From the NCBI RefSeq assembly GCF_005080825.1, contig NZ_CP034852.1, forward strand, positions 335,120 to 399,119: 64,000 bases of DNA. Direction: 5' to 3'. A program made the position numbers and the translations under genes. The notes under the pieces were generated by a model, which was not told the origin of the DNA, made no database searches, and saw only the letters and a program-made list of their open reading frames with translations. This DNA is from Buchnera aphidicola (Thelaxes californica) (GTDB taxonomy: Bacteria > Pseudomonadota > Gammaproteobacteria > Enterobacterales > Enterobacteriaceae). Every line of letters begins with the position of its first letter. Position 1 is the stretch's first letter. Positions 31,342 to 41,876 of this stretch are shown here, piece after piece.

Positions 31342-32748
31342 CTAAATTTGAGTGAAAATATTATTTTTATCAATATAAATATTTTTATTAAACCAATGAA
31401 ATTTTTCATAAAATTTCACAACATCTCCTATAATTAATAAAATTGGAGTATTTAATTTAATATTATAATTTGTTAAGACACTTAATGATTTAATTAAAAC
31501 AATTTGATTTGTTGTCGTCGCTTGACTAATTACAGCTACAGGTGTATTTTTAGATAACCCTTTTTTTATTAAATTTAATGCAATAAAATGAGCATACATT
31601 TTTCCCATATAAATCACAATCGTATATTTTTTAATATTTTTTTCAAAAATATTAAAACAATCGAAATTATATTTATGTCCTGTAATAAAAATAATACCTT
31701 CAGCAATATTACGATAAGTTAATGGAATTCCTGAAAAAGCTGCAGCACCAATTGCAGTAGTAATTCCTGGAATTACTTGAAAATCAACATTTTTTTTATA
31801 TATATAATCTAATTCTTCCCCTCCTCTTCCAAATATAAATGCATCCCCACCTTTTAAACGCACTACTTTTTTTCCTTGTAGTGCATGATATACTAATAAT
31901 TTCTGAATTTTTTTTTGTGTATAAATATATTTATTCCTTTCTTTTCCAATACAAATACGATCTGCATCTCTTCGTATTAAATCTAATATTTTTTTTCCAA
32001 CTAAACGATCATAAAATACGATATCTGCATTTTGTAAAACTTGTAATCCATCTAATGTTAATAAACCAACCTTACCTGGACCAGCTCCTACTAAAGAAAT
32101 AATACCTTGAGAAAAGTTAGAGTTACAAATTATTTTTTTAAAAACAGACATAGCATTACACATATTATTATTTAATATATGATTAAAAAAAACACTTTTA
32201 AATAATTTTTCCCAAAAATATCTTCTCCTCTCTATTTTTTTAAAAAAATATTGTATTTTTACTCTCCACTTTTTTGCAAAATATGCAATTTTATTAATCC
32301 CAAAAGGGATAATAGATTCAATTTTTTCTCTTATTAATTTTAGTAGTACTGGCGAAGTACCAGAAGATGATAAAGAAATTAATATAGGATTACGATCGAT
32401 AATAGAAGGAAAAATACAAGAACAATTATCAATATCATCTACTGAATTTACAAATAAACATTTTTTTGTAGCTAATTTAAAAATATATTGATTTAAAATA
32501 GTATTATTAGTCGCAATTATAACTAAAAAAATATTATTTAAATATTTTTTTAAAAATATAGTATCAATCCATTCTATTTTTTTTTTTTCAAATAATAATT
32601 GTAAATCTGCACAAAGTGTTTTAGATACTATTTTTATATTACCCTGAGATTTCATTAATAAATTAATTTTTCTTAAAGCTATTTTTCCCCCTCCTATTAC
32701 TAAAATGTTTTTTTCTTTTAATTTTAAAAAAATAGGAAAATAATTCAT
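31342..32748 (-). CDS. cysG: Siroheme synthase (uroporphyrin methylase, dehydrogenase, ferrochelatase)
   Basis: Makes siroheme, the cofactor of sulfite reductase CysI, from uroporphyrinogen III. N-terminal dehydrogenase/chelatase module (1-215) has the NAD motif VIGGGKIALRK and the SSGTSPVL segment carrying the Ser128 equivalent. C-terminal methyltransferase (220-468) has VGAGPGKVGLLTL, VRLKGGDAFIFGRGGEE and VIPGITTA. Length 468 (E. coli 457). In E. coli cysG lies with nirBD; here it is inside the sulfate cluster between cysH (178 nt away) and cysD, a grouping that suits its cofactor role. Confidence 0.97.
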   Translation of the reverse strand: MNYFPIFLKLKEKNILVIGGGKIALRKINLLMKSQGNIKIVSKTLCADLQLLFEKKKIEWIDTIFLKKYLNNIFLVIIATNNTILNQYIFKLATKKCLFVNSVDDIDNCSCIFPSIIDRNPILISLSSSGTSPVLLKLIREKIESIIPFGINKIAYFAKKWRVKIQYFFKKIERRRYFWEKLFKSVFFNHILNNNMCNAMSVFKKIICNSNFSQGIISLVGAGPGKVGLLTLDGLQVLQNADIVFYDRLVGKKILDLIRRDADRICIGKERNKYIYTQKKIQKLLVYHALQGKKVVRLKGGDAFIFGRGGEELDYIYKKNVDFQVIPGITTAIGAAAFSGIPLTYRNIAEGIIFITGHKYNFDCFNIFEKNIKKYTIVIYMGKMYAHFIALNLIKKGLSKNTPVAVISQATTTNQIVLIKSLSVLTNYNIKLNTPILLIIGDVVKFYEKFHWFNKNIYIDKNNIFTQI

Positions 32749-32926
32749 ACAATCCTTAACAAAATATACTAAAAAATGTAAAATAATTAATATTTTTGAA
32801 ATTTTGTCATACTTAAAAAAAATAAAAAATTCAAATTGATTAATTTCTTTTAAATATAAATTTATTAATTTATAATATTTTGATAAAAAACATTAATATA
32901 TTTCAAATTGAATGCATGTGTTTATA

Positions 32927-33664
32927 TTAATATTTGTTCTTTTCATGTAAACCACATTCTCTTTTTAATCCAAAAAAACGTGTTTCTGATTCTAACATTC
33001 CAGATTGAAAAGGAATAGTAGTATGTATATCTCCAACAGAAATATAACCTTTTTTATATAAAGGATGTATATCAAGTTGATAATATGTAGTATAATCATC
33101 TATCATTTTTTGATTCCAATCAAAAATTGGTAAAAATTTAAAAATATTTTGATGCAAATTTAAAATAGAAAAAGAGGAACGTATATTCGATTGATTAAAT
33201 CTTAATCCCGCAAACCATGTATTCACACTTAAATCTTTTAAAGCTCGTTTCATAGGATCAACTTTATTCAAATTGTTATATAATTCAATTCCAGTTAATC
33301 CTTTTTTCCATAATTTTCCATAACGCACCTCTTGCCAAGCAGATGAAATTTTTGGACGAAAAATTTTCAAATTTAATTCTAATTTTTTTGATATTTTATC
33401 AATAAAATGATAAGTTTCTGGAAATAAATATCCAGTATCAATTATAACAACAGGAATGTCTTTTTTTTGTTGTATCATTAAATGTAAAGAAACTAATGAA
33501 TGAATACCAAAACTAGAAGTTAAAATGTGTACACCTGGAAGATTTTCTAAAGCCCAAGATATTCTTTCTTTGGCTGACATATTTTTTAAAATTATATTTT
33601 GTGTATACAAAAAATTTTTTTTTTCGTTTAATGTTAAATTATTGACATTATTTAAATTAATCAC
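32927..33664 (-). CDS. cysH: Phosphoadenylyl-sulfate (PAPS) reductase
   Basis: Reduces PAPS to sulfite using thioredoxin. Modified PP-loop [13 protein letters not shown] near residues 49-61, then DTGYLFPET. The catalytic Cys is in the C-terminal KRECGLHEK. The paired cysteines of the Fe-S APS reductase type are absent, so this is the PAPS form and fits the presence of cysC. Length 245 (E. coli 244). 21 nt after cysI. Confidence 0.97.
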   Translation of the reverse strand: MINLNNVNNLTLNEKKNFLYTQNIILKNMSAKERISWALENLPGVHILTSSFGIHSLVSLHLMIQQKKDIPVVIIDTGYLFPETYHFIDKISKKLELNLKIFRPKISSAWQEVRYGKLWKKGLTGIELYNNLNKVDPMKRALKDLSVNTWFAGLRFNQSNIRSSFSILNLHQNIFKFLPIFDWNQKMIDDYTTYYQLDIHPLYKKGYISVGDIHTTIPFQSGMLESETRFFGLKRECGLHEKNKY

Positions 33665-33685
33665 GTTTTAACCTTTTATTATATT

Positions 33686-35410
33686 TTATTTTTTCCAAAA
33701 ATCATTAAAAGAATCAATCACTTCCAACACTATTTTTTTTCTAATAACAAAATCACCAAAATCTTCTTTTGTTTGACGTTCTGAAGACCATAAGAATATT
33801 AACTTATCCAGATGTTTAAAAATTGCATTTTCATCAAGGTTTTCTAAATATAAATGTGGAATTCGTGTTCCAATTTTATTACCACCTAAATATAAATTAT
33901 ATTTTCCAAACGATTTACCTACTAAAGCAATTTCTGCTAATAAAGCTCTAGCACAACCATTCGGGCAACCAGTAATACGAAATACTATATATTCATGATT
34001 AATATTATACTTTATTAGAAGTAATTCTAATTTATTAACAAAATTATCTAATACTCTTTCTGCTTCTGCCATTGCTAATGGACATGTAGGAAAAGAAACA
34101 CAAGCCATGGAATTTTTTCTTACATTAGAGAATGAATTATCTATATTATATTTTTGTAATAATTTTGTAATATTTATTTTATTTTCAGTAGAAATTTCAG
34201 ATATAATAATATTTTGGTTAGCAGTGATACGAAATGAACCTTTATGTATTTGAGCTATTTTTTGTAAACACTCTCCTAATTTTAAATCAATGGTATTAAC
34301 TATTCTTCCTTGAGGAATAAATAAAGTGTAATACCATAATTGATCTTGACCCTTTAACCAACCAAATCTATCTCCTCGAGAAATAAAATGATAAGGTTTA
34401 GATTTTTCAAAAAAAACATTTGCTCTTTTTTCAATTTCTTTTTTAAAAATTTGTAATCCTACTCTTTTTATTGTATATCTTGTTTTTGCTTGTTTTCTAT
34501 TAGTTCTATCTCCCCAATCTCTTTGAATAGTTACAACAGATTGAATAACAGAAAAAATATTTTTATAATCAATAAAACCTATATCTTTACTAATAGCAGG
34601 AACTGTTGCATGATTACTGTGTTCAAAAGACAACCCTCCTCCTAATAATAAATTAAATCCTAAAATAGTAGTATTGTGAACATCAATAATAGCAACTAAA
34701 CTCATATCATTAGCATGAATATCTATATCATTATATGGAGGAATTACAATACTAATTTTAAATTTTCTTGGTAAATAAAATTTTGTTAATATAGGTTCTT
34801 CTTCATATGTTTTAAATATTTTTTTTTTATCTAACCAAATTTCAGCATAAGCATTAGTTTTTGGAAGTAATAAATCTGAAACTTTTTTTGAAAACTCATA
34901 AATTTGATGATGTATAATAGTTTCATTAGGATTAGATGTACAAATCACATTTCTATTAACATCATTAGCAGTTGCTAAAGAATCTAAACCCACTTCATTC
35001 AACATTTTATGTGTATTTTTTAATTTATTTTTTAAAATTCCATGTAATTGAAAAGTTTGTCGATTAGTAAGTCTTATACTTTTATAAAAAGTACAATTTA
35101 ATGCAAAATCATAAATTTTTAACCATTGTTTTGAAGTAATTACTCCTCCTGGCAAACGACATCTAAGCATCATAGTATATTTTGGTTCTAATTTTTGTTC
35201 TATCCTTTCTTTGCGGAGATCTCGATCATCTTGTTGATACATCCCATGAAAACGAATAAGATAAAAATTATCTCCTTTAAATCCATTTGTTAATGAATCT
35301 AATAAATCATCTGAAATTGTACCCCTGAGATAATTACTTTCACCTTTCATTCTTTCATAATCGCTTAACTGACCTTGTACAACTAATGAATTATTTTTGT
35401 ATTTTTTCAT
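33686..35410 (-). CDS. cysI: Sulfite reductase hemoprotein (beta) subunit
   Basis: Six-electron reduction of sulfite to sulfide. The four Cys that hold the coupled 4Fe-4S/siroheme centre are present in CVSFPTC (near residues 437-443) and GCPNGC (near 482-487). Siroheme-contact segments include RLTNRQTFQLHGI and TANDVNRN. Length 574 (E. coli 570). Its ATG overlaps the cysJ stop by one base (TAATG), so the subunits are translationally coupled. Confidence 0.98.
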   Translation of the reverse strand: MKKYKNNSLVVQGQLSDYERMKGESNYLRGTISDDLLDSLTNGFKGDNFYLIRFHGMYQQDDRDLRKERIEQKLEPKYTMMLRCRLPGGVITSKQWLKIYDFALNCTFYKSIRLTNRQTFQLHGILKNKLKNTHKMLNEVGLDSLATANDVNRNVICTSNPNETIIHHQIYEFSKKVSDLLLPKTNAYAEIWLDKKKIFKTYEEEPILTKFYLPRKFKISIVIPPYNDIDIHANDMSLVAIIDVHNTTILGFNLLLGGGLSFEHSNHATVPAISKDIGFIDYKNIFSVIQSVVTIQRDWGDRTNRKQAKTRYTIKRVGLQIFKKEIEKRANVFFEKSKPYHFISRGDRFGWLKGQDQLWYYTLFIPQGRIVNTIDLKLGECLQKIAQIHKGSFRITANQNIIISEISTENKINITKLLQKYNIDNSFSNVRKNSMACVSFPTCPLAMAEAERVLDNFVNKLELLLIKYNINHEYIVFRITGCPNGCARALLAEIALVGKSFGKYNLYLGGNKIGTRIPHLYLENLDENAIFKHLDKLIFLWSSERQTKEDFGDFVIRKKIVLEVIDSFNDFWKK

Positions 35411-37239
35411 TAATATATATCTCTTTGATAACGTTTGCTCGTTCTTAACATATTTAAAAAATCATTCGATTGCTCTGTATTTGTTCCATTATATTGACAA
35501 ATTATTTTTATTAAAGCTAATTCTACATCTTTTGCCATGTTTGTAGCATTGCCACATACATAAATATAAGCTTCATCATTATAAATCCATTTCCATAATT
35601 CTTCTGATTTTTCTAACATTTTCTCTTGAATATATATTTTATGATCAAAATCCTGAGACCATGCTAAATCTATATTATTTAATAATCCTTGCTTATGATA
35701 TAATTGCCATTCTTGTTGATATAAAAAATCTTCACTTGATTGTTGATTTCCAAAAAAAAGCCAATTTTTTCCTAATGCATTTCTATTATCTCTTTCTTGA
35801 ATAAATGATCTAAAAGGAGCAATTCCAGTCCCAGATCCTATCATAATAATAGGAATATTATTATTTATAGGTAACTTAAAATTATTATTTTTTTCTATAA
35901 AAATTTTTATTTTGGAAACATCTGGAATTGTTTTTGATAAATATCCTGAAGCACCTCCCAAATATTTTTTTCCAGAACAAATATTGTGTACTACATTTAC
36001 AGTAATATGTATTTCTTCATTATTTTCTAATTGAGATGAAGATATAGAATAAAATCTAGGTTTTAAAGGATGTAATAATTCAATTAAATTTTGTGCAGAA
36101 AGACAAGTAGGAAATTGACGAAACATATGTACTAAAGGCATATTTTTTATGTAAGATTGTAAAAATTTTATATCATTATTCATATTAATTAAATGTGGAT
36201 CTTTACTTAAAAAAGAATATTTTTTAAAAATTACACTACTATTTGTAGTTAATTCATAATCAAATTTTAAAGCATGAAATATAGTTTTTTGTATATTTTT
36301 TATATTAACTATTTCATTTTTTTTTATTTTCAATATCTCTAATATTTCATTAATCAATGAATCATCATTTTCATACCAAATACCTACAGAATCTCCCGGA
36401 TTATATTGAATTTCTGAATCTTTTATATGTAATTCCAAATGTCTTACGTCTTTATTAGAATATCTTCCTGTAATTTTTTGATTAGTTAGTAAAGTAGATA
36501 AATAAGGATTAACTTTACTCCAAATTGAATGATTTAATTGATTTTGTTGATTGTTAGAAGTACACTTATCTAATGTTTGATTTGATGTTTCAAAAAAAAA
36601 TTTTTTTTGAATAATCTGAATTAAATTTGTACACCATTGATTTGATATCTCTTCATAATTAACATCAGCATCAATTCTTTCTAACAATGGTTTTGCTCCT
36701 GCATCGAAAAAAATTTTGTCGAATGTTTTTCCAGCTTGACAAAAATGTTCATAAGAAGAATCTCCTAAACCAAAAATACAATATTGTAAATTTTTTAAAT
36801 AAGTAATTTTTTTAGATGTTAAAAAATGATACATAGGTAAAGCAATTTCAGGAGGTTCTCCTTCTCCATGAGTTGATATAATTAATATTAAAATTTTTTC
36901 TGAATTAATTTTTTTAAATTTATATTCATGAGCATTAAATAATTTTACTGGTATATTATAATGTAAGCATTTTCTTTCAAGTTTTTCTGATAAACTTCTA
37001 GCATTACCAGTTTGAGAAGCAGAAATAATTGTTATATGATTATTATTTTTTTTATTAATTAAACTTTTTTTTTCTTCTCCTGTTTTTTTCAATATAATTT
37101 TTTTTTGAGATAAACCACAAAAAAAACCAGATAACCAAGTACATTGATTACTAGTTAATTTATTTGTAAAACTATTCAGTAATTTTATTTGTTCGTCAGT
37201 AAAAGGATAGACTGATAAATCATCTATTTTTTTTATCAT
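35410..37239 (-). CDS. cysJ: Sulfite reductase flavoprotein (alpha) subunit
   Basis: Moves electrons from NADPH through FAD and FMN to CysI. N-terminal flavodoxin domain (about 70-215; SASQTGNARSLSEKL, GDSSYEHFCQAGK). FAD domain with RFYSISSSQ, then GTGIAPFRSF and the NADPH-binding C-terminus ending RYQRDIY, as in E. coli. Length 609 (E. coli 599). First gene of the cluster; its promoter should lie in 37240-37612. No CysB site could be recognised. Confidence 0.98.
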   Translation of the reverse strand: MIKKIDDLSVYPFTDEQIKLLNSFTNKLTSNQCTWLSGFFCGLSQKKIILKKTGEEKKSLINKKNNNHITIISASQTGNARSLSEKLERKCLHYNIPVKLFNAHEYKFKKINSEKILILIISTHGEGEPPEIALPMYHFLTSKKITYLKNLQYCIFGLGDSSYEHFCQAGKTFDKIFFDAGAKPLLERIDADVNYEEISNQWCTNLIQIIQKKFFFETSNQTLDKCTSNNQQNQLNHSIWSKVNPYLSTLLTNQKITGRYSNKDVRHLELHIKDSEIQYNPGDSVGIWYENDDSLINEILEILKIKKNEIVNIKNIQKTIFHALKFDYELTTNSSVIFKKYSFLSKDPHLINMNNDIKFLQSYIKNMPLVHMFRQFPTCLSAQNLIELLHPLKPRFYSISSSQLENNEEIHITVNVVHNICSGKKYLGGASGYLSKTIPDVSKIKIFIEKNNNFKLPINNNIPIIMIGSGTGIAPFRSFIQERDNRNALGKNWLFFGNQQSSEDFLYQQEWQLYHKQGLLNNIDLAWSQDFDHKIYIQEKMLEKSEELWKWIYNDEAYIYVCGNATNMAKDVELALIKIICQYNGTNTEQSNDFLNMLRTSKRYQRDIY

Positions 37240-37612
37240 AACGTATACATCCTAATTATCCTATATTGATTATTATCTAAAATATTTCATAAGTACTGTT
37301 ATAATTATAAGATTTATTTTGTTTATTAAAATATAATATAAATATTTTAAAATAAAAAGTGGAATTAAAAAAATTAATTGCATAAAAAATAATAAAAAAT
37401 CGACTATTTTTTGATATATATATAAAATATATTAACATTTTTAAATCTGTGTGTCACAATAAGTAATCCTTTCATAAAGAAAGAGTTCAATATAAAAAGT
37501 TACAATAATTAATATAATTCAACATATAAAAAGAATAATTTTTTGTAATTAAAAAAATAAAAAATTTTTCACTTTATTTATTTCATCTTACATAATTAAA
37601 CAAAAAACTGTT
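37240..37612. other. Gene-free divergent region between cysJ and dsbA
   Basis: No open frame or RNA recognised in 373 nt. It must hold the promoter of the seven-gene cys cluster and that of dsbA. The part at about 37447-37490 is less AT-rich than its surroundings and includes a small 5-bp hairpin (CTTTC/GAAAG, near 37473). It may be the most functional stretch here, but no known operator fits. Confidence 0.4.
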
Positions 37613-38254
37613 ATGAAAAAATTTTTTTTAATCGTATTTATATGTATATTTTTTTACCAACATGCTATGTGTCAAGAGATGGAAAAAGAAAACAACGTCA
37701 TTTTCTTACAACAAAAAAAAATTAATAATAATTCTATAAAAATTTTTTTCTCTTTTTTTTGTCCTCATTGCTATATACTTGAAACAAATGATATATTAAA
37801 TGAAATATTAGAAAATGCTAAAAAAAATAAAATTCAAATCCAATATTATCATATTGATTTTAACAAAAGTAAATTAGGATTAATGTTAAATAAAGCTTGG
37901 ATAATAGCAAAATTATTACACATACAAGAAAAAATAAAAAAACCAATATTTTTAGGTATACAAGAATTAAATACTATTTATGATTATGCAACATTAAAAA
38001 AAGTGTTTATAGAATCTGCTCATATATCTTCTGAAATATATGATTCATATTGGAATAGTATTACTGTAGAAATATTAATTAAAAAAAATGAACAAGAAAT
38101 AAAAAATTTACCAATCACAGATATTCCTGCAATATTAATTTATGAAAAATATTTAATTAATTTTCCATTTCAATCATATATTATAAAAAGTGATTTATTA
38201 AATCAATATTTTCGACAAATCAATTCAATAATAAAAAAATCAATTATTAATTAA
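37613..38254 (+). CDS. dsbA: Thiol:disulfide interchange protein DsbA
   Basis: Periplasmic oxidase that introduces disulfides into exported proteins. A signal peptide covers about residues 1-20 (KKFFLIVFICIFFYQHAMC). The thioredoxin-fold active site FFCPHCY is near residues 47-53, and the cis-Pro loop is in TDIPAILIYEKY. Length 213 (E. coli 208). A likely client in this window is EndA. It lies 79 nt upstream of the polA exonuclease, the conserved dsbA-polA order. DsbB is not in the window. Confidence 0.95.
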   Translation: MKKFFLIVFICIFFYQHAMCQEMEKENNVIFLQQKKINNNSIKIFFSFFCPHCYILETNDILNEILENAKKNKIQIQYYHIDFNKSKLGLMLNKAWIIAKLLHIQEKIKKPIFLGIQELNTIYDYATLKKVFIESAHISSEIYDSYWNSITVEILIKKNEQEIKNLPITDIPAILIYEKYLINFPFQSYIIKSDLLNQYFRQINSIIKKSIIN

Positions 38255-38333
38255 TAATATAAAAAACTAACATTATAAACAATATTGTTTTATATATTCT
38301 ATAAATAATTTTTTTTTAAAAAGGAAAAATATT

Positions 38334-39251
38334 TTGATTAATAATCATAAAAAAAAAGTATTAATCATTGATGGTCATGTTTATTTTTATCAATCTTATT
38401 ATGCTTATCCTTTATTAAAAAATGACAAAGGAGAAAATTGTGGTGCAATATATGGATTTTTAAAAAAAATAAAAACCTTAATATTAAATTTTCAACCAAA
38501 AAAAATCATTATAGTATTTGATACTCCTTTGCCAACTTTTCGACATACGTTATTTAGCGATTACAAAAGTAATAGAAATAAAATGCCATCATTATTACAA
38601 CAGCAAATAATTCCTCTAAAATCAATTATTTTAGCTATGGGAATTCCAATAATTACTCTTCCTCATGTTGAAGCAGATGATATAATAGGAACATTAACAC
38701 ATTTAGGATCCAAAAAAAATGAAACAATATTAATATGTAGTAATGATAATGATATGAACCAATTAATTAATAAAAATGTTATAAGAATTAATAACAAAAT
38801 GAAAATTATTGGAATTCAAGAAATTAAAAAAAAATATGAAATACTTCCTCAATATTTACCACATGTATCAGCATTAATGGGAGATAAGTCGGACAACATA
38901 CCTGGAATTTATGGAATAGGAAAAAAAATTGCTACTATTTTAATCAAAAAATTTAATACAATTAATATATTGTATGAAAATATAAATATAATAAAAAATA
39001 TGAATATTAGAGGAACATTAAATATAATAAAAAATTTGAAAGAACAAAAAAAAACAGCTTTTTTATCTTTAAAATTAGTTACAATTAACAATAAAATCAA
39101 TATCGAAAAAAAATGGAACGAATTAAATTGTATAACCCCAAATATAAAACTATTAAATTTATTTTTCAAACAATATCAATTTAAATCTTGGTTAATAGAT
39201 ATAAACAACAATTTTGGATTAATACGATATATAGAAAATATAAAAGTTTAA
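38334..39251 (+). CDS. polA: DNA polymerase I 5'-3' exonuclease domain, free-standing
   Basis: Flap/RNase H-type nuclease that removes RNA primers and displaced flaps. Acidic metal ligands are intact: IIDGH (near 14), FDTPLPTFR, VEADDIIGT, SNDNDMNQL and MGDKSDNIPGI. A helix-hairpin-helix follows. It starts at TTG with AAGGA 9 nt upstream. It ends after 305 codons with QFKSWLIDIN, where E. coli PolA passes into its linker; a one-base loss puts the rest of polA in another frame. As I recall, the pea-aphid Buchnera also has only this domain. The domain ends cleanly, so it is likely functional. Confidence 0.93.
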   Translation: MINNHKKKVLIIDGHVYFYQSYYAYPLLKNDKGENCGAIYGFLKKIKTLILNFQPKKIIIVFDTPLPTFRHTLFSDYKSNRNKMPSLLQQQIIPLKSIILAMGIPIITLPHVEADDIIGTLTHLGSKKNETILICSNDNDMNQLINKNVIRINNKMKIIGIQEIKKKYEILPQYLPHVSALMGDKSDNIPGIYGIGKKIATILIKKFNTINILYENINIIKNMNIRGTLNIIKNLKEQKKTAFLSLKLVTINNKINIEKKWNELNCITPNIKLLNLFFKQYQFKSWLIDINNNFGLIRYIENIKV

Positions 39252-39283
39252 CTATAAAAATTATAGGAATAATCAACAATAAT

Positions 39284-41046
39284 ATGTTTAATATAAAAAA
39301 AAAAAGTTGGATAGATGTTATTCTTAATGCCAAAATAATTGCATTTATTATACAAATTAATAAAAAAAAAAAATTACATGCATTAATTTCACAATAAATA
39401 AAAACACAACTATTTACATTAAATTTAAAAAAGACAATAATCACTTTAATCAACTGATCAGTCAAAAAATAGAATTAAAAGTTTTTAAAAAAGTGTTTGA
39501 AAATAAAAAAATAACAAAAATTACTTATAATGTAAAATTACAATATAAAATTTTACAACAATATAATATTAAATTATCAGATAATACTCATGATATTTTA
39601 TTAGAAAACTATGTATTAAAAGGATTAATCAAAATTAATCATTGTATTGAACAAATTCATCAAGAATTAATGTTATATGAACATTTTTTATTAAAAACAA
39701 ATAAAAAACATCTTGGTAATTTTAAAATAAATATTAAAGATACTTCTCATTGTATTTTTCAAACACATCAAGAAAATAAGAAATATTTTAAAAAAGAAAT
39801 AAAATTACATTCAATTTTATATGATATTGAAAAACCAATAACGAAAATATTATATATAATGGAAAATAATGGAGTACTGTTAAATAAAGAAAAATTAAAA
39901 ATACAATCACACAATATACAAAATAAATTAAAAATATTAAAAAACAACGCTTATAAATTAGCTAATGAAAAATTTAATATTTTATCTAATGAACAAACAA
40001 GAATTATTTTATTTAATAAACTTAAATATAAAACCATTACCAAAACTCCTACAGGTAAAAATTCTATTAATGAAGCAGTATTACAAAGACTGTCTGAAAA
40101 ATATATTTTACCAAAAATAATTTTGGAATATCGAAAATTATATAAATTAAAATCTAATTATCTTGATAAATTAATAACAATGATTAATAAAAAAACAGGA
40201 AGAATACATACTTCCTACCATCAACATTCTACTACAACCGGTAGATTAACTTCTTTTTACCCTAATCTTCAAAATATTCCAAAAAAAACATTAGAAGCAG
40301 AAAAAATTAGAGAAGCTTTTATAGCTCCTCATGATCATGTTATTGTAACTGTAGATTATTCTCAAATTGAATTACGTATATTAGCACATTTTTCAAAAGA
40401 TCAAAATTTAATTAAATCTTTTCGAAAAAATATTGATGTACATAATGCAACAGCATCAAATATTTTTAATATTGAAATACATCAAGTTACTATACAACAA
40501 CGTCAAATTGCAAAAACAATAAACTTTTCTTTAATTTATGGCATTACTCCTTTTGGTTTATCAAAAAAATTAAATATAACAATTTATCAAGCAAAACAAT
40601 ATATTCATATGTATTTTGAAAAATATCATGGAATTTTAAATTTTATTCAAAAAACCCTCGATTACACTTCCAAGAAAGGATATGTAAAAACTTTATTTGG
40701 AAGAAAAATTTATATACCTAACATTAATTCTAAAAATTCTAACATTAGAAAAGCAGCAGAAAGAGCATGTATAAATGCTCCAATGCAAGGAACAACAGCT
40801 GATATAATTAAAAAAGCCATGATTAAAATACATAAATATTTATATTTAAATAAATTTGAACAAGGAAAAATGATTATTCAAGTACATGATGAATTAATAT
40901 TCGAAATTAAAACACAACATATAAAAACAACAACAAATAACATCCGTACAATTATGGAAAATATAACTACACTTGATATTCCTTTACTAGTACATATAGG
41001 AATAGGAAAAAATTGGAATGAAGCTAATAATACTCAAATTGTATAA
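39284..41046 (+). CDS. polA: DNA polymerase I large (Klenow-like) part, frameshifted from the exonuclease
   Basis: Polymerase part of PolA. The longest continuous frame runs 39493 (GTG) to 41046, and this frame is open from 39364. The region before it (39284 onward, KKKSWIDVILNAKIIAF) is in a different frame, joined at an A12 tract (39362-39373); one more A would restore continuity. Polymerase motifs are intact: VDYSQIELR (A), RQIAKTINFSLIYG (O helix with Arg, Lys, Phe, Tyr) and VHDEL (C). The 3'-5' exonuclease is dead: the DTE motif reads IIQ, and the other metal Asp residues are gone. Translation start is uncertain; it could be a late-stage pseudogene, but the long conserved frame argues for selection. 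Confidence 0.8.
39362..39373 (+). other. Poly(A)12 frameshift/slippage site in polA
   Basis: Twelve A. Before the run the PolA-like frame is the one reading IIQINK; after it the homologous frame reads ITCINFTINKN, one base off. A13 would join the two. A second run, A11 at 39295-39305, lies in frame upstream. Confidence 0.65.
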
Positions 41047-41062
41047 TTGATAATATAAATAT

Positions 41063-41662
41063 TTATGTATTATAATATGTCGATAAAAAATTTTTTACAT
41101 CAAATATTCCAAGATGTAATGTAGATGAAAATAAAATTACAGAAACTTTTTTATGTATTAATAAACATTCTTTTTTAATCTTAAACATTTTTCTTTCTCG
41201 TATAGATTTAGAAAACTTATCTGATTTAGTTAATGTTATTAATATTGGAAGATTTTTTTTATTTAATATGTTTATTATTGTATAATCTTCTTTTCTAAAA
41301 GAACGTCGAATATCTACTAACAGTACTACTGCTTTTAATGATTTCCTATATATTAAATATTTTATTATCAATTTTTTTAAAGTATTTTTTAAATTTTGAG
41401 AAAAGTTTGAGTAACCATATCCTGGTAAATCTACTAAATATTTTTTTTTAGCAATTTTAAAAAAATTAATTGTACGTGTACTACCTGGAGTCTTACTAAC
41501 TCGTGCTAATTTATGTTGATTCGTTAAAAAATTGATCATGCTGGATTTTCCAACATTTGAATAACCTATAAAAGCAATTTCAATGTTATTATCACACTTA
41601 AGTTGATTCATACAAGTAATACTTGTAGAAAAAATAGTTGATGTATAACTATTAAATATCAT
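41063..41662 (-). CDS. engB: Ribosome-biogenesis GTPase EngB (YihA/YsxC)
   Basis: Essential GTPase for 50S assembly. G1 GYSNVGKSS near residue 32-40, G3 DLPGYG, G4 TKSD, G5 SSTLH. I place the start at 41662 rather than the upstream ATG at 41692, because AAGGA is 5 nt before it and the length (199) then suits the family (E. coli 210). It converges on polA with a 16-nt gap, as in E. coli, where yihA follows polA (with spf between; no Spot 42 RNA here). Confidence 0.95.
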   Translation of the reverse strand: MIFNSYTSTIFSTSITCMNQLKCDNNIEIAFIGYSNVGKSSMINFLTNQHKLARVSKTPGSTRTINFFKIAKKKYLVDLPGYGYSNFSQNLKNTLKKLIIKYLIYRKSLKAVVLLVDIRRSFRKEDYTIINILNKKNLPILITLTKSDKFSKSIRERKMFKIKKECLLIHKKVSVILFSSTLHLGIFDVKNFLSTYYNT

Positions 41663-41876
41663 ACATATCCTTATTATTAATAGTAATATCATTATATTAA
41701 AAAAATTTTTACAACAAAATGAATTAAAATAATACTAATCTAATTTATCAAAAAAAAATATCATAATTTAAATACTATATTACATATTTATTATAATGAC
41801 ATCATTTTATACAAATTAAGAATGATAATTGTTTTGAATATTTATTAAAAAAATAAAATACATAAGGCTTTATTAT

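Noticed and set aside
39181-39465. Reverse-strand frame of 94 codons in the polA junction
   Set aside because: Low-complexity hydrophobic shadow; plus-strand PolA homology explains the region.
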